Source of the DNA: Nocardia fusca NBRC 14340 | GTDB taxonomy: Bacteria; Actinomycetota; Actinomycetes; Mycobacteriales; Mycobacteriaceae | NCBI RefSeq assembly: GCF_001618425.1 | Contig: NZ_BDCU01000010.1 | Span: 20,913-84,912, forward strand | DNA length: 64,000 nt | Direction: 5' to 3' | In this document: positions 1 to 8,073 of the stretch, piece by piece | Layout: the number at the start of each line of letters is the position of its first letter | Numbering within the stretch: the first letter of the stretch is position 1 | The notes under the pieces: generated by a model | Seen by the model: only the letters and a program-made list of their open reading frames with translations | The model's database searches: none | What the model was told of the DNA's origin: nothing | Translations under genes and position numbers: made by a program

Positions 1-441
1 GTCGGTTTTGATCTTTTTCATGATCAGGTGGGAATCCACCCGGGCGACCGCCCGCAGGCCCATGAGCTTGCTGGTCAAGAAGGTTTCGAAGATTTCGCGG
101 TCGGCGACCGCGACACGGACGAAGTAATCGGGGCGGCCGAAGAGACGGTGGAATTCGACGACCTCGTCATAGGAGGCGATGGCGTTCTCGAATTCCTCCA
201 CGGTCTGCAGGTCGTTGATGCTGATCTCGACCGCGACGACGACCTCGAAACCGCGGCCGGTCGCGGCCGGATCGATGCGGGCCCGGTAGCCGCTGATGAT
301 CCCCGCGTCCTCGAGCCGCTTCACTCGGCGTAGACAGGGCGGCGGGGTCAGGCCCACGCGTCTGGCCAGTTCGACATTGGTCAGGCGGCCGTCTCGTCGG
401 AGATGAAATAAAATATCCCGATCGACCGAATCCAGCTGCAT
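1..441 (-). CDS. Lrp/AsnC-family transcriptional regulator (3' end outside window)
   Basis: Only the first 147 codons are inside the window; the C-terminus runs off the left edge. From the ATG ending at 441 the protein shows a winged-helix DNA-binding part (about residues 4-48, with TNVELARRVGL and the basic recognition helix CLRRVKRLED). The start of the RAM effector-binding domain follows at about residue 65. Family members are usually 150-160 residues, so little is missing. It is divergent from the azlC-azlD exporter genes, 73 bp away. In Corynebacterium glutamicum an Lrp divergent from brnFE switches on branched-chain amino acid export when leucine or methionine accumulates. The identical arrangement suggests the same job here, which is inference from context. 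Confidence 0.9.
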   Translation of the reverse strand, partial: MQLDSVDRDILFHLRRDGRLTNVELARRVGLTPPPCLRRVKRLEDAGIISGYRARIDPAATGRGFEVVVAVEISINDLQTVEEFENAIASYDEVVEFHRLFGRPDYFVRVAVADREIFETFLTSKLMGLRAVARVDSHLIMKKIKTD

Positions 442-514
442 TAATATCTCGCAATCGCCGATCATAGGTATCTTCAGAAACCATATTACGCGGTTACACA
501 CATAAAATGACCAG
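442..514. promoter_or_regulatory. Divergent promoter region between the Lrp-type regulator and azlC
   Basis: These 73 bp are clearly AT-richer than the surrounding coding DNA (for example TTAATATC next to the regulator start and CATATTACG and CATAAAATG near azlC). They must hold both promoters and, by analogy with C. glutamicum lrp-brnFE, the Lrp binding site. No perfect inverted repeat was found, so no exact operator is marked. Confidence 0.5.
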
Positions 515-1258
515 GTGAGCAGTCCGACGCAGACCACAGCTTCCGGTATCCCCGGCTCGCCGGGTCCCACACCCACGCCGCCGGATCTGCGGGCAGCGCT
601 GGCCGACTCCGGTTCGGTGGGCCTGGCGCTGTTCCCCCTCGGGCTGGCTCTTGGGGTGTTGGTGGTGCACTCCCAGCTGGCGTGGTGGTGGGCGCCGGTG
701 TTCGCCGGTGTCGTCTACGCGGGGTCGCTGGAATTTCTGCTCATCGGGCTCGTCACCGCGGCCACACCCTTGGCCCAGGTGGCCTTGACCGCGTTCCTGG
801 TCAACTTCCGCCACATTTTCTACGCGCTGTCGTTTCCGTTGCACCGGATCCGCGGCCGATGGGGCAGGGGGTATGCCACCTTCGCGCTGACCGACGAGGC
901 CTATGCGCTGACCACCGGCGCGTCGGCGCGGGAGTGGAGCGGCCGGCGCATTCTGTGGCTGCAAGTTCTGTGTCAGGGCTATTGGGTTGCCGGCGCCACC
1001 ATCGGTGCCGGTGGCGCGGCGCTGCTGCCGGTTCGACTCGACGGCCTCGACTTCGCCCTGACCGCGCTGTTCGTCGTACTCGCGGTCGACGGCTACCGCG
1101 CCGAGCGCGATATCCCGGTCCCGGTCATCGCGCTGGTCTGTGCACTGGCCGCCCGGTTTCTGTTACCGGGGCAGATGCTGCCCGTCGCCCTGGGGCTTTT
1201 CACCGCCGCCCTGCTGGTCCGTCGATCCTTCACCAGTAAAGAGCTCACTCGTGCCTGA
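515..1258 (+). CDS. azlC: AzlC-family branched-chain amino acid exporter, large subunit
   Basis: This is the large membrane subunit of an AzlC/AzlD (BrnF/BrnE) exporter that moves branched-chain amino acids, and in corynebacteria methionine, out of the cell. The 247-residue protein has a hydrophilic N-terminus of about 30 residues, then several hydrophobic segments. It carries the family's conserved NFRHIFYALS and ALTDEAYAL segments near residues 103-130. The start is GTG 515; an ATG at 507 runs into a stop after three codons. The last 8 bp overlap the azlD start, so the two subunits are translationally coupled. Regulation is probably by the divergent Lrp-type regulator. Confidence 0.9.
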   Translation: MSSPTQTTASGIPGSPGPTPTPPDLRAALADSGSVGLALFPLGLALGVLVVHSQLAWWWAPVFAGVVYAGSLEFLLIGLVTAATPLAQVALTAFLVNFRHIFYALSFPLHRIRGRWGRGYATFALTDEAYALTTGASAREWSGRRILWLQVLCQGYWVAGATIGAGGAALLPVRLDGLDFALTALFVVLAVDGYRAERDIPVPVIALVCALAARFLLPGQMLPVALGLFTAALLVRRSFTSKELTRA

Positions 1259-1574
1259 TACCGGCTACCTGATCGCTGCCGTCGCGGTGTGCACCGTGAT
1301 CACCTGGTCGCTGCGCGCGCTACCTTTCGCCGCGCTGGCCCCGCTGCGGAGCAGCGCCACCGTCGGGTACCTGAGCCGGCACATGCCGGTCGGCGTCATG
1401 GTGATTCTGGCCGCGTACACCCTGCGCGACATCACCGCCGCCCAGCTGACCGCCACCGGGCCGGCCCTCGTCGCCACCTTCGCCCTCCACCTCTGGCGCC
1501 GCAATGCCGTGCTCAGCGTCCTGGCGGGCACTGCCCTGCACGTGGCACTGACAACTCTGCTCACCCACAGCTGA
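1251..1574 (+). CDS. azlD: AzlD-family branched-chain amino acid exporter, small subunit
   Basis: This small hydrophobic protein (107 residues, three to four membrane segments) is the usual partner of AzlC. It has the family pattern of an N-terminal helix followed by TWSLRALPFAAL and later a PVGVMVILAAYTLRD segment. The GTG start at 1251 lies inside the end of azlC (8-bp overlap), which is typical for this pair. A longer open frame upstream is only azlC read in another frame. Both subunits are needed for export in the characterised BrnFE system. Confidence 0.88.
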   Translation: MPDTGYLIAAVAVCTVITWSLRALPFAALAPLRSSATVGYLSRHMPVGVMVILAAYTLRDITAAQLTATGPALVATFALHLWRRNAVLSVLAGTALHVALTTLLTHS

Positions 1575-1778
1575 GATCATCCGACGCGGGCACGCCCCAG
1601 GACCGGGTTGCCGGAGAACCTCGGCCGGCCGGGCCCCACCTCGCGAAGGAATTACCGGCAAGCACGCCGACTCGTCGAGGTATGGAAACTCCACACACAC
1701 GACACTCTCATCTGTGCGCCTGGACGGGGGCTGTCCCGTGACAGACGGGATCGCCGGACGCGGGGCGGGTCCTCGCGG

Positions 1779-2336
1779 CTAGAGATCCCGGATGACGCGG
1801 CAGGGGTTGCCGGCGGCGAAGACGCGGGACGGGATATCGCGGGTGACCACGCTGCCGGCGCCGATCACCGAGTTCTCGCCGATGGTGACTCCGGCGCAGA
1901 CGATGACGCCGCCGCCCAGCCAGGTGTTGTCGCCGATGGCGATGGGCGCGGCGGATTCCCAGCCGGCCCGCCGGAGTTCGTGGTCCTCCATGGGGTGCAG
2001 CGGGGTGAGGATCTGGGCGCGGGGACCGATCGCTACATCGTTGCCGATGGTGACGGGGGCGCAGTCGAGGATCACGGTGTCGTAGTTGAGGAAGGTGTTG
2101 CTGCCGATTCTGGTCGGATAACCGTAGTCGCAGCGGAACGGCGGCATGATCACGGTGTCGGCACCGCACGCGCCCAGCAGCTTGCCGAGGATTTCCTGCC
2201 GTTCGGTCTCGGCATCGGGGTCGGTGTCGTTGTAGCGGGCGGTCAGCGCGTGACAGGCGCGGCGTTCCGCGACGAGTTCCGGGTCGTTGCCGCGATAGAG
2301 ATCGCCGCGCAGCATACGTTCCTTATCGGTCGCCAT
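1779..2336 (-). CDS. Sugar O-acetyltransferase of the maltose/galactoside acetyltransferase (LbetaH) family
   Basis: The 185-residue protein belongs to the left-handed beta-helix acetyltransferases that move acetyl from acetyl-CoA to sugar hydroxyls. It opens with the Maa-type helical region (KERMLRGDLY, then the YNDTDPDAETERQEIL segment). It continues with isoleucine-rich hexapeptide repeats and ends with VFAAGNPCRVIRDL, the classic family C-terminus. The probable catalytic histidine is in LTPLHP at about residue 110. Length equals the usual Maa size. The ATG at 2336 was chosen over an upstream extension because it fits the family start (MATDKERML). It stands alone; no sugar operon is visible beside it. 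Confidence 0.88.
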   Translation of the reverse strand: MATDKERMLRGDLYRGNDPELVAERRACHALTARYNDTDPDAETERQEILGKLLGACGADTVIMPPFRCDYGYPTRIGSNTFLNYDTVILDCAPVTIGNDVAIGPRAQILTPLHPMEDHELRRAGWESAAPIAIGDNTWLGGGVIVCAGVTIGENSVIGAGSVVTRDIPSRVFAAGNPCRVIRDL

Positions 2337-2601
2337 GGACTCGATACTGCCGGATCGGTGCGGTGCGCGTGGCGATCTGCCGGCCGTTCGGCGGTGCCGT
2401 GCAGCGGAAGTGCTGTGTGCGGCGCGGCCCGGATCTCGGCGAAGTACCGGCGCGCGGTGTTTTGTTGTGCGCGGCGCCGCACGGTCACACGCGGCGTCCC
2501 CGCAGCGGCGCAGTGCGGGCGATCTGCTGTCGGAGTAGACGTTTTCCCAGTTCACGGACGTAAGCTAGGGGTGTCACGTCCGCTCGCCGAGGAGGACGGC
2601 A

Positions 2602-3324
2602 ATGGTCGAGAGTCCGCGAACGATCGCCGGAACCGCGCCGGCGCTGCCCGCGGGTGCGGACGCGGAGCGCTTCGCCGGGTACGGAGTGATGGGGCAGCCG
2701 TTCGCGAGCGGCCACTACCTTGCGTTCCGGCATTTCGCCGCCAGCTCGGTGGGGCCCGGATACGAATCGGTCTGGCACCGGAACCCGGAGCGGGAATGGG
2801 TCATCTACAGCAGTGTCGCGCCGGAGACCAGTTGTGCGCGGTACTACGGTGCCGCGCTCGTGGACGCGCGGGTCGCGGATATCCCGGTGACCTGGACGGG
2901 TCCCTTCGCGTTGACGGTACAAGTGCCCGGCACGCTGGTATGGGAGATCGAGCTGGGGCGCTCGCCCGCGACGACGGCGATGACGGCGCTGGGCAGTGTG
3001 CTGCCCGCGGCCCTGTGGCGAAACCCCACGGTGCTGTCGGTCATGTCGCGGGTGGCGGGCCCGGCGCTCGGCGTGGGACAGGTGCGGTTGCGCGGTACCA
3101 CCCCGAACAGGCAATGGTTCCGGCTCGAGCCGCGGATGCTGTGGACGGTCGAGCGTACGGTGGCCCGGATCGACGGCGTCGATATCGGCCCGGCCGGGCC
3201 GTTGGCCGAGCAGACGGCGCTCGGTGACTTCCGGTTACCGCAACGCGGCATGTTCGCGGTGGGTCAGGCGTATTTCGAGCAGTACGACGCTGCGCGGCAC
3301 GAGACGGGTACACCGGGGGCTTGA
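2602..3324 (+). CDS. Conserved hypothetical protein, 240 residues
   Basis: I do not recognise the family. The protein is soluble-looking, with no signal peptide and no membrane segment. It is rich in aromatic and arginine residues in its first half (GYGVMGQPFASGHYLAFRHF near residue 30, ESVWHRNPEREWVIYSS near 60) and predicted to be mostly beta-strand. A strong ribosome site (GAGGAGG) precedes ATG 2602. It is transcribed away from the acetyltransferase and toward the DUF475 gene, with a two-way terminator between. Codon use is like its neighbours, so it is a real gene. Confidence 0.75.
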   Translation: MVESPRTIAGTAPALPAGADAERFAGYGVMGQPFASGHYLAFRHFAASSVGPGYESVWHRNPEREWVIYSSVAPETSCARYYGAALVDARVADIPVTWTGPFALTVQVPGTLVWEIELGRSPATTAMTALGSVLPAALWRNPTVLSVMSRVAGPALGVGQVRLRGTTPNRQWFRLEPRMLWTVERTVARIDGVDIGPAGPLAEQTALGDFRLPQRGMFAVGQAYFEQYDAARHETGTPGA

Positions 3325-3402
3325 TGGCGCTGCCGGGCCGCGCGCGGCGAGATCCGTCCGGCCGGCCGTGTGAAGGAGCGCGCTGCTGCTCCTACTCGAT
3401 GA

Positions 3403-3446
3403 AACGGCAGTGGGAGCCGACCCTCGGGTCCGCTCCCACTGCCGTT
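3403..3446. terminator. Bidirectional terminator hairpin between convergent genes
   Basis: A perfect 15-bp stem (AACGGCAGTGGGAGC at 3403-3417 paired with its complement at 3432-3446) encloses a 14-nt loop that can itself pair (GACCC/GGGTC). It lies between the convergent 240-residue gene and the DUF475 gene, so it can end transcripts from both sides. There is no long T-run, as is usual in high-GC actinobacteria. Confidence 0.85.
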
Positions 3447-3460
3447 CGGGACGTGTCGTG

Positions 3461-4573
3461 TCAGCCCACCGGAGCCGGCTCCGAAGCCTCGGTGGGTTTC
3501 GTATCGTCTTCCTTGCGGTTGCGGCGGACGCTGGAGAGCACCGCGGCACCGATGAAGGCGATACCGATGAGACCGGTGACGAGCTCGTGGACGTGGATAT
3601 CGCCGACCGTGATCAGCAGGATCAGGGCCAGTGCGCCGATGGCCCAGTGGGCGCCGTGCTCGAGGTACACGTATTCGGCCAGCGTGCCCTTGCGGACCAG
3701 GTAGACCGTGATGGACCGGACGAACATGGCGCCGATCAAGCCGAGACCCAGGGCGATGATGATCGGGTCGGCGGTGATGGCGAACGCGCCGATCACGCCG
3801 TCGAAGGAGAACGAGGCGTCCAGGACCTCGAGGTAGAGGAACAGGAAGAACCCGGCCTTACCGGTGGCCTTGGCCAGGCCCGACGGGCCGCCCACGGCTT
3901 CCTCGGCATGCTCCTCGGCATTGAACATCGAACCCAGACCGTCGACGGCGATGTAGATGATCATGCCGAGCAGGCCGGCCAGCAGCACGGTGGAGCGGTC
4001 CTCCTCGTGGGCGAGGAACTCCGCGGCCAGCACCAGGCCGATCCCGGCGACGACCACCGACATCATGTTCAGCTTGCCGGCCTTGGCCAGCGGGCGTTCC
4101 AGCCAGGACAGCCAGGTGAGCTCGCGTTCTTCGAGGATGAAGTTGAGGAACAGCATCGCCAGGAACATGCCGCCGAACGCCGCGATCTGCGGGTGAGCGT
4201 CGGTGAGCAGGGTCTCGTAGCTGGGACTACCGTCCGGGAAGAAGGCGGCGTCGTCGGCGGGCGGGTTCAGCGCGAGGTCGAAGGCCTGGACCGGGTTGAG
4301 GCCCGCGGTGATCCACACGATGGCCAGCGGGAAGACCAGCCGCATACCGAAGACGGCGATCAGGATGCCGATGGTGAGGAAGATCTTCTGCCAGAACTCA
4401 CTCATCTTTTCCAAGATGGTGGCGTTGATGACGGCGTTGTCGAACGACAGCGACACCTCGAGGATGCCGAGGATGAGGCAGAGCGCCAGGGCGGTCGGGC
4501 CGCCGTAGAGGAATGCCACCCCCAGCGACAGCACCGTGACGACTAAGGATAAACCGAATATGCGCAGGACCAC
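3461..4573 (-). CDS. DUF475 (TerC-like) integral membrane protein
   Basis: This polytopic membrane protein of 370 residues belongs to DUF475, a TerC-related family often found with terD genes. It is thought to act in metal or oxidative stress at the membrane. About nine hydrophobic segments can be seen. The acidic TerC-type signatures occur twice: SLSFDNAVINATIL near residue 45 and ASFSFDGVIGAFAI near residue 240, each with an Asn/Asp pair inside a membrane helix. The start is GTG 4573 (VVLRIFGL) behind an AAAGG site; the upstream extension is proline- and charge-rich and unlikely. It ends at the terminator at 3403-3446 and reads in the same direction as the terD gene upstream. Confidence 0.88.
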   Translation of the reverse strand: MVLRIFGLSLVVTVLSLGVAFLYGGPTALALCLILGILEVSLSFDNAVINATILEKMSEFWQKIFLTIGILIAVFGMRLVFPLAIVWITAGLNPVQAFDLALNPPADDAAFFPDGSPSYETLLTDAHPQIAAFGGMFLAMLFLNFILEERELTWLSWLERPLAKAGKLNMMSVVVAGIGLVLAAEFLAHEEDRSTVLLAGLLGMIIYIAVDGLGSMFNAEEHAEEAVGGPSGLAKATGKAGFFLFLYLEVLDASFSFDGVIGAFAITADPIIIALGLGLIGAMFVRSITVYLVRKGTLAEYVYLEHGAHWAIGALALILLITVGDIHVHELVTGLIGIAFIGAAVLSSVRRNRKEDDTKPTEASEPAPVG

Positions 4574-4725
4574 GCTGGGACCTTTCGTGTGCGGTGGCCG
4601 GACTGCGGTCGGTATCCCGGCCTGTACGAGAAACCTGGTCGGCGGCATCGACGACCAGACACCAGCGTTGCCGCCGACCGCCTATTTGTCCAATTTGTCC
4701 CCTGACGCCTCTGCGGGCAGAGAAC

Positions 4726-4751
4726 GAGGGGGCCCGTCACCGGACCCCCTC
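4726..4751 (-). terminator. Hairpin downstream of terD
   Basis: GAGGGGG (4726-4732) pairs with CCCCCTC (4745-4751) across a 12-nt loop, 24 bp past the terD stop codon. It probably separates terD from the DUF475 gene. Confidence 0.55.
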
Positions 4752-4774
4752 ACGCTACCTGGAGGTGTGGATCG

Positions 4775-5350
4775 TCAGACGTTCACACCGTAGTCACGCG
4801 CGATACCGGCCAGGCCGGACGCGTAACCCTGGCCGATGGCGCGGAACTTCCACTCGGCCCCGTTGCGGTACAGCTCACCGAAGACCATGGCGGTCTCGGT
4901 GGAGGCGTCCTCGGACAGGTCGTAGCGGGCCAGCTCCTCGCCGTTTGCCCGGTTCACGACGCGGATGTAGGCGTTGCGCACCTGACCGAACGACTGCGAA
5001 CGGCCGTCCGCTTCGTAGATCGAGACGGGGAAGAAGATGCTCTCGATATTCGCCGGAGTGTTGGCGAGGTCGACGTTGATGACCTCGTCGTCGCCTTCGC
5101 CCTCACCGGTGGTGTTGTCACCGATGTGCTCGATGGCGCCATCGGGGGACTTGAGGTTGTTGAAGAACACGAAGTGCTGGTCGGAGACGACCTTCTTGTC
5201 GGCTCCGGTGGCGATCGCGCTGGCGTCCAGATCGAAATCGGTGCCCGTGGTGGTGCGCACATCCCAGCCCAGGCCGACGGCGACCGCAGTGAGGCCCGGA
5301 GCCGCCTTGCTCAGCGAGACGTTGCCGCCCTTGGACAAACTGACACCCAT
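4775..5350 (-). CDS. terD: TerD-family tellurium-resistance/stress protein
   Basis: TerD proteins are cytoplasmic calcium-binding proteins that, with membrane partners of the TerC type, give tolerance to tellurite and other stresses. This 191-residue copy has standard length and all standard signatures: [14 protein letters not shown] at the start, [20 protein letters not shown], then [15 protein letters not shown], an acidic stretch of the calcium site near residues 75-90. The C-terminus carries [15 protein letters not shown]. The ATG ending at 5350 is the family start. The gene is divergent from the helical-protein/lyase/PRTase/HAD operon across a 281-bp gap, so a shared stress promoter region is likely. 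Confidence 0.95.
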   Translation of the reverse strand: MGVSLSKGGNVSLSKAAPGLTAVAVGLGWDVRTTTGTDFDLDASAIATGADKKVVSDQHFVFFNNLKSPDGAIEHIGDNTTGEGEGDDEVINVDLANTPANIESIFFPVSIYEADGRSQSFGQVRNAYIRVVNRANGEELARYDLSEDASTETAMVFGELYRNGAEWKFRAIGQGYASGLAGIARDYGVNV

Positions 5351-5631
5351 GCGGGATTCCCTTTCGTAGTCGTCTGTGATTCCCAGCATGTCGGTAACCG
5401 CCGGGTACGGAATACGACAGTAGTGGGTTTCGGTGAACTTGCGTACAAACTCGGGCAAGCCGGTCACCGGCACGCGCGGGCGGCGGGCCCGGATGGTTTG
5501 GGATCGAACGCTTTCCGAGTGCCGGCCCGCGCCGCTCCGTCGCCGTCACGGTGTTCGACGGAATGTGCGCGGAGCCGGGCCGTACGCGGTGTGGCGGCGC
5601 GCGGGTGGTGGGATCTCATACCATCGGGTCT

Positions 5632-6849
5632 GTGGCAGGCCGCAGGCGTGGATGGTTCCGGTCGGGGGAGGATCCGTGGTTCGAACAGGCACGGTCGGCG
5701 CTGACGACGGCGTTCCTGGATATGGACCGGCGGCAGTCGGCCGCGGAGGCGGCCACCGTGGCCGCCGAGGAGATGTTCCCGGAACGGGGCCTGGGCCGTC
5801 GCTGGGCTTCGGTCCGTGAGGACTGCTATGCCGCCGCTGCGGCATATCTGCAGCTCGCCGGTGAGCTGGACCAGGACGAACAGTCCGGGACGCGCCGGTC
5901 GGACCGGCAACAGCGGGTGGACGCGGTGGTCCGGCAGCTGGGATCCGTCGCGCAGCGGGTCGACCGCTTCTACCACGGCGACCGGGCCGCGCTCGAGGAA
6001 GCGATCGCGGTACGGCGGGCGGTTCCGGAACTGGTCGAGCGGGTCGGCGCCGATGCGGCACGGGTGCGCAGGCAGGCGGCCGACTCGGAGTACGCCGAGT
6101 ATCCCTCGGTACGTGCGGGTGCCGCCGCGGTGGATGAGGCAATGCTCACACTGACCGCGGTGCCGCCGGACGAACGCGGCCGGGCCCGGGCGGCGGCGAA
6201 CCGGCTCGCTTCCGTTACGGCCGATTTGTCGGAATCGCTGGCCCAGGCACCTTCTCGGACCCCGGCCGCGCACAACGCCATCTCCTCGGTCACCACCCGG
6301 CTCTCCGCGGTCCGCACCCGGGCCGAACGGATCGGACCCGCGCACTCGGCGCTGCTACGGGAGTTCAATGCTGCGAGTTCCGCGGATCTGGCCGACAATG
6401 AGCGAACCAGCGAGCGTCATATCGCCGCCGCGGCACAAGCCCTGGCCGGGGCCCGTGCCGCCGCGGCCGAGAACACCCCGGAGCAGGCCCTTGAACTGAC
6501 CACCACCGCGCGCGGCCACCTCGCCGACGCCGAACAACTGGTCGACGCCGTGACCAAACGGCTGGCCGAGTTGCGGGCGGTCCGCGAAGATCCGCGCCAA
6601 CGCGCCGAGGCCGTACGGTTCCGCCTCCGGGACGCCCAGATGCTGGCGGTGTCACGGGGGCTGGTCGCCGAATGGGGTTCGGTACTGGATGCTCAGGTCG
6701 AGCGCCTCGACCGGGTAGCCGCATCCCTCACCGGGCGCCACCCCGACTATTGGGCGTATGTAAACGAACTCGACACCATCACCGAATTCATTGCCGGGGT
6801 CGTCGAGCGAATGCGGAAACAACCACCACCGGGACAACGACGAGGATGA
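5632..6849 (+). CDS. Helical coiled-coil protein of the Ter operon, function unknown
   Basis: A 405-residue alanine- and arginine-rich protein that is almost entirely predicted alpha-helix with heptad-like stretches and no membrane segment or signal peptide. I see no catalytic motif. It is the first gene of an operon with the CitE-like lyase (12-bp gap), the PRTase fusion and the HAD phosphatase. That suggests a structural or scaffold part of the Ter stress system. GTG 5632 (VAGRRRGWF) was chosen; the frame stays open 81 bp upstream but that part looks non-coding. A -10-like CATACCAT only about 10 bp before the GTG raises the possibility of a nearly leaderless transcript. Confidence 0.7.
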   Translation: MAGRRRGWFRSGEDPWFEQARSALTTAFLDMDRRQSAAEAATVAAEEMFPERGLGRRWASVREDCYAAAAAYLQLAGELDQDEQSGTRRSDRQQRVDAVVRQLGSVAQRVDRFYHGDRAALEEAIAVRRAVPELVERVGADAARVRRQAADSEYAEYPSVRAGAAAVDEAMLTLTAVPPDERGRARAAANRLASVTADLSESLAQAPSRTPAAHNAISSVTTRLSAVRTRAERIGPAHSALLREFNAASSADLADNERTSERHIAAAAQALAGARAAAAENTPEQALELTTTARGHLADAEQLVDAVTKRLAELRAVREDPRQRAEAVRFRLRDAQMLAVSRGLVAEWGSVLDAQVERLDRVAASLTGRHPDYWAYVNELDTITEFIAGVVERMRKQPPPGQRRG

Positions 6850-6861
6850 GACGGGGGCTCG

Positions 6862-8073
6862 ATGACCGTAGGCACGGCCGTCCGGCAGGAAATTTCCCTG
6901 TACAAGCAGGTACCACGCCGACACTTCAGGTATTTGCAGGGGCCGGACGCCAGAACGCTGTTCCACCGCCAGCCAGAACCGTTCGACGACTGTGCTGATC
7001 GGGAGATACTGGCGATGGCGCTGGGCGCCACCCTATATGTGCCGGCCACCCGCGCGGATCTGACGGCGACGATCGTGCGCCGGGCCGATCGGGGAGTGTG
7101 CTCGATGGTGATCGACCTCGAGGACGCCGTCGCCGACCACGAGGTCGAGTTCGCGAAACAGCAGACCGTGCGCACTCTCGACGAACTCGCCGCCCGCCGG
7201 GGTCCGAACCCGATGCTGTTCGTCCGCGTCCGGGACGCCGATACCGTGCCCGAACTGCTCGACCGGCTGGGCGCGGGCGCGCAGGTGCTGACGGGTTTCG
7301 TATTCCCCAAGTTCGACAGCTCCTCGGCGCCGAAGTACCTCGCCGCGCTGACCGCCGCCGCGGCTCGTACGGAACGGCCGCTCTACGGGATGCCGGTACT
7401 CGAATCCGCGGCGCTGGTACACCGGCAGACCAGGGATTCCGAACTCACCCAGATCGCGGCCTGCCTGGCCGAGGTCCGGGAACGGATCCTGGCCGTGCGG
7501 ATCGGCGCCACCGATATGTGCGCGACCTTCGGTATCCGCCGCGACCGTGACCTGACCATCTACGACGTGCGGGTCATCGCGGATGTGATCGCCGATATCG
7601 TGAACTACCTGGGCCGGGCCGACGATTCGGGTTTCGTGATCACCGGGCCGGTCTGGGAGTACTTCGCCGACCACGAACGGATGTTCCGGCCGCTGCTGCG
7701 CACCGCGCCGTTCGAGGAGTCCGACGCGGTACCGTTCCGCAGCTATCTGGTGAGCCGGGATCTGGACGGTCTGCTGCGCGAGATCACGCTGGATCGTGCC
7801 AACGGTATGCAGGGCAAAACCGTCATCCATCCCTCGCATGTGGCGGCCGTGCACGCGCTGTCGGTGGTCACGCACGAGGAATACTCCGATGCCCTCGACA
7901 TTCTGCAGGCCGAGGTCGGTGGGGTCGCCGCGTCCGGTTACCGCAACAAGATGAACGAGATGCGGCCCCATCGCAATTGGGCGCGCAACACCCTGACCCG
8001 GGCCCGGGTCTTCGGGGTGGCCAAGAAAGGGGTGTCCTTCGTGGATCTGCTATCGGCGCTGGTCACGGTATGA
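6862..8073 (+). CDS. CitE-like C-C bond lyase of the Ter biosynthetic operon
   Basis: A 403-residue TIM-barrel protein of the HpcH/HpaI-citrate lyase type, in the divergent branch found with ter genes (I recall Pfam C-C_Bond_Lyase). Visible signatures are ATLYVPATRADL near residue 55, the metal-binding Glu in MVIDLEDAV near residue 80, the second acidic ligand in IGATDMC near residue 215, and GKTVIHPSH near residue 320. The substrate is unknown. Published genome-context work proposed that such lyases, phosphoribosyltransferases and a HAD phosphatase make a small nucleoside-like metabolite. Its stop overlaps the next start (ATGA), so coupling is tight. Confidence 0.88.
   Translation: MTVGTAVRQEISLYKQVPRRHFRYLQGPDARTLFHRQPEPFDDCADREILAMALGATLYVPATRADLTATIVRRADRGVCSMVIDLEDAVADHEVEFAKQQTVRTLDELAARRGPNPMLFVRVRDADTVPELLDRLGAGAQVLTGFVFPKFDSSSAPKYLAALTAAAARTERPLYGMPVLESAALVHRQTRDSELTQIAACLAEVRERILAVRIGATDMCATFGIRRDRDLTIYDVRVIADVIADIVNYLGRADDSGFVITGPVWEYFADHERMFRPLLRTAPFEESDAVPFRSYLVSRDLDGLLREITLDRANGMQGKTVIHPSHVAAVHALSVVTHEEYSDALDILQAEVGGVAASGYRNKMNEMRPHRNWARNTLTRARVFGVAKKGVSFVDLLSALVTV

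Noticed and set aside
3410..4546. A 378-codon plus-strand frame rich in Asp/Glu/His
   Set aside because: Exact antisense of the DUF475 membrane protein gene, which explains its odd composition.
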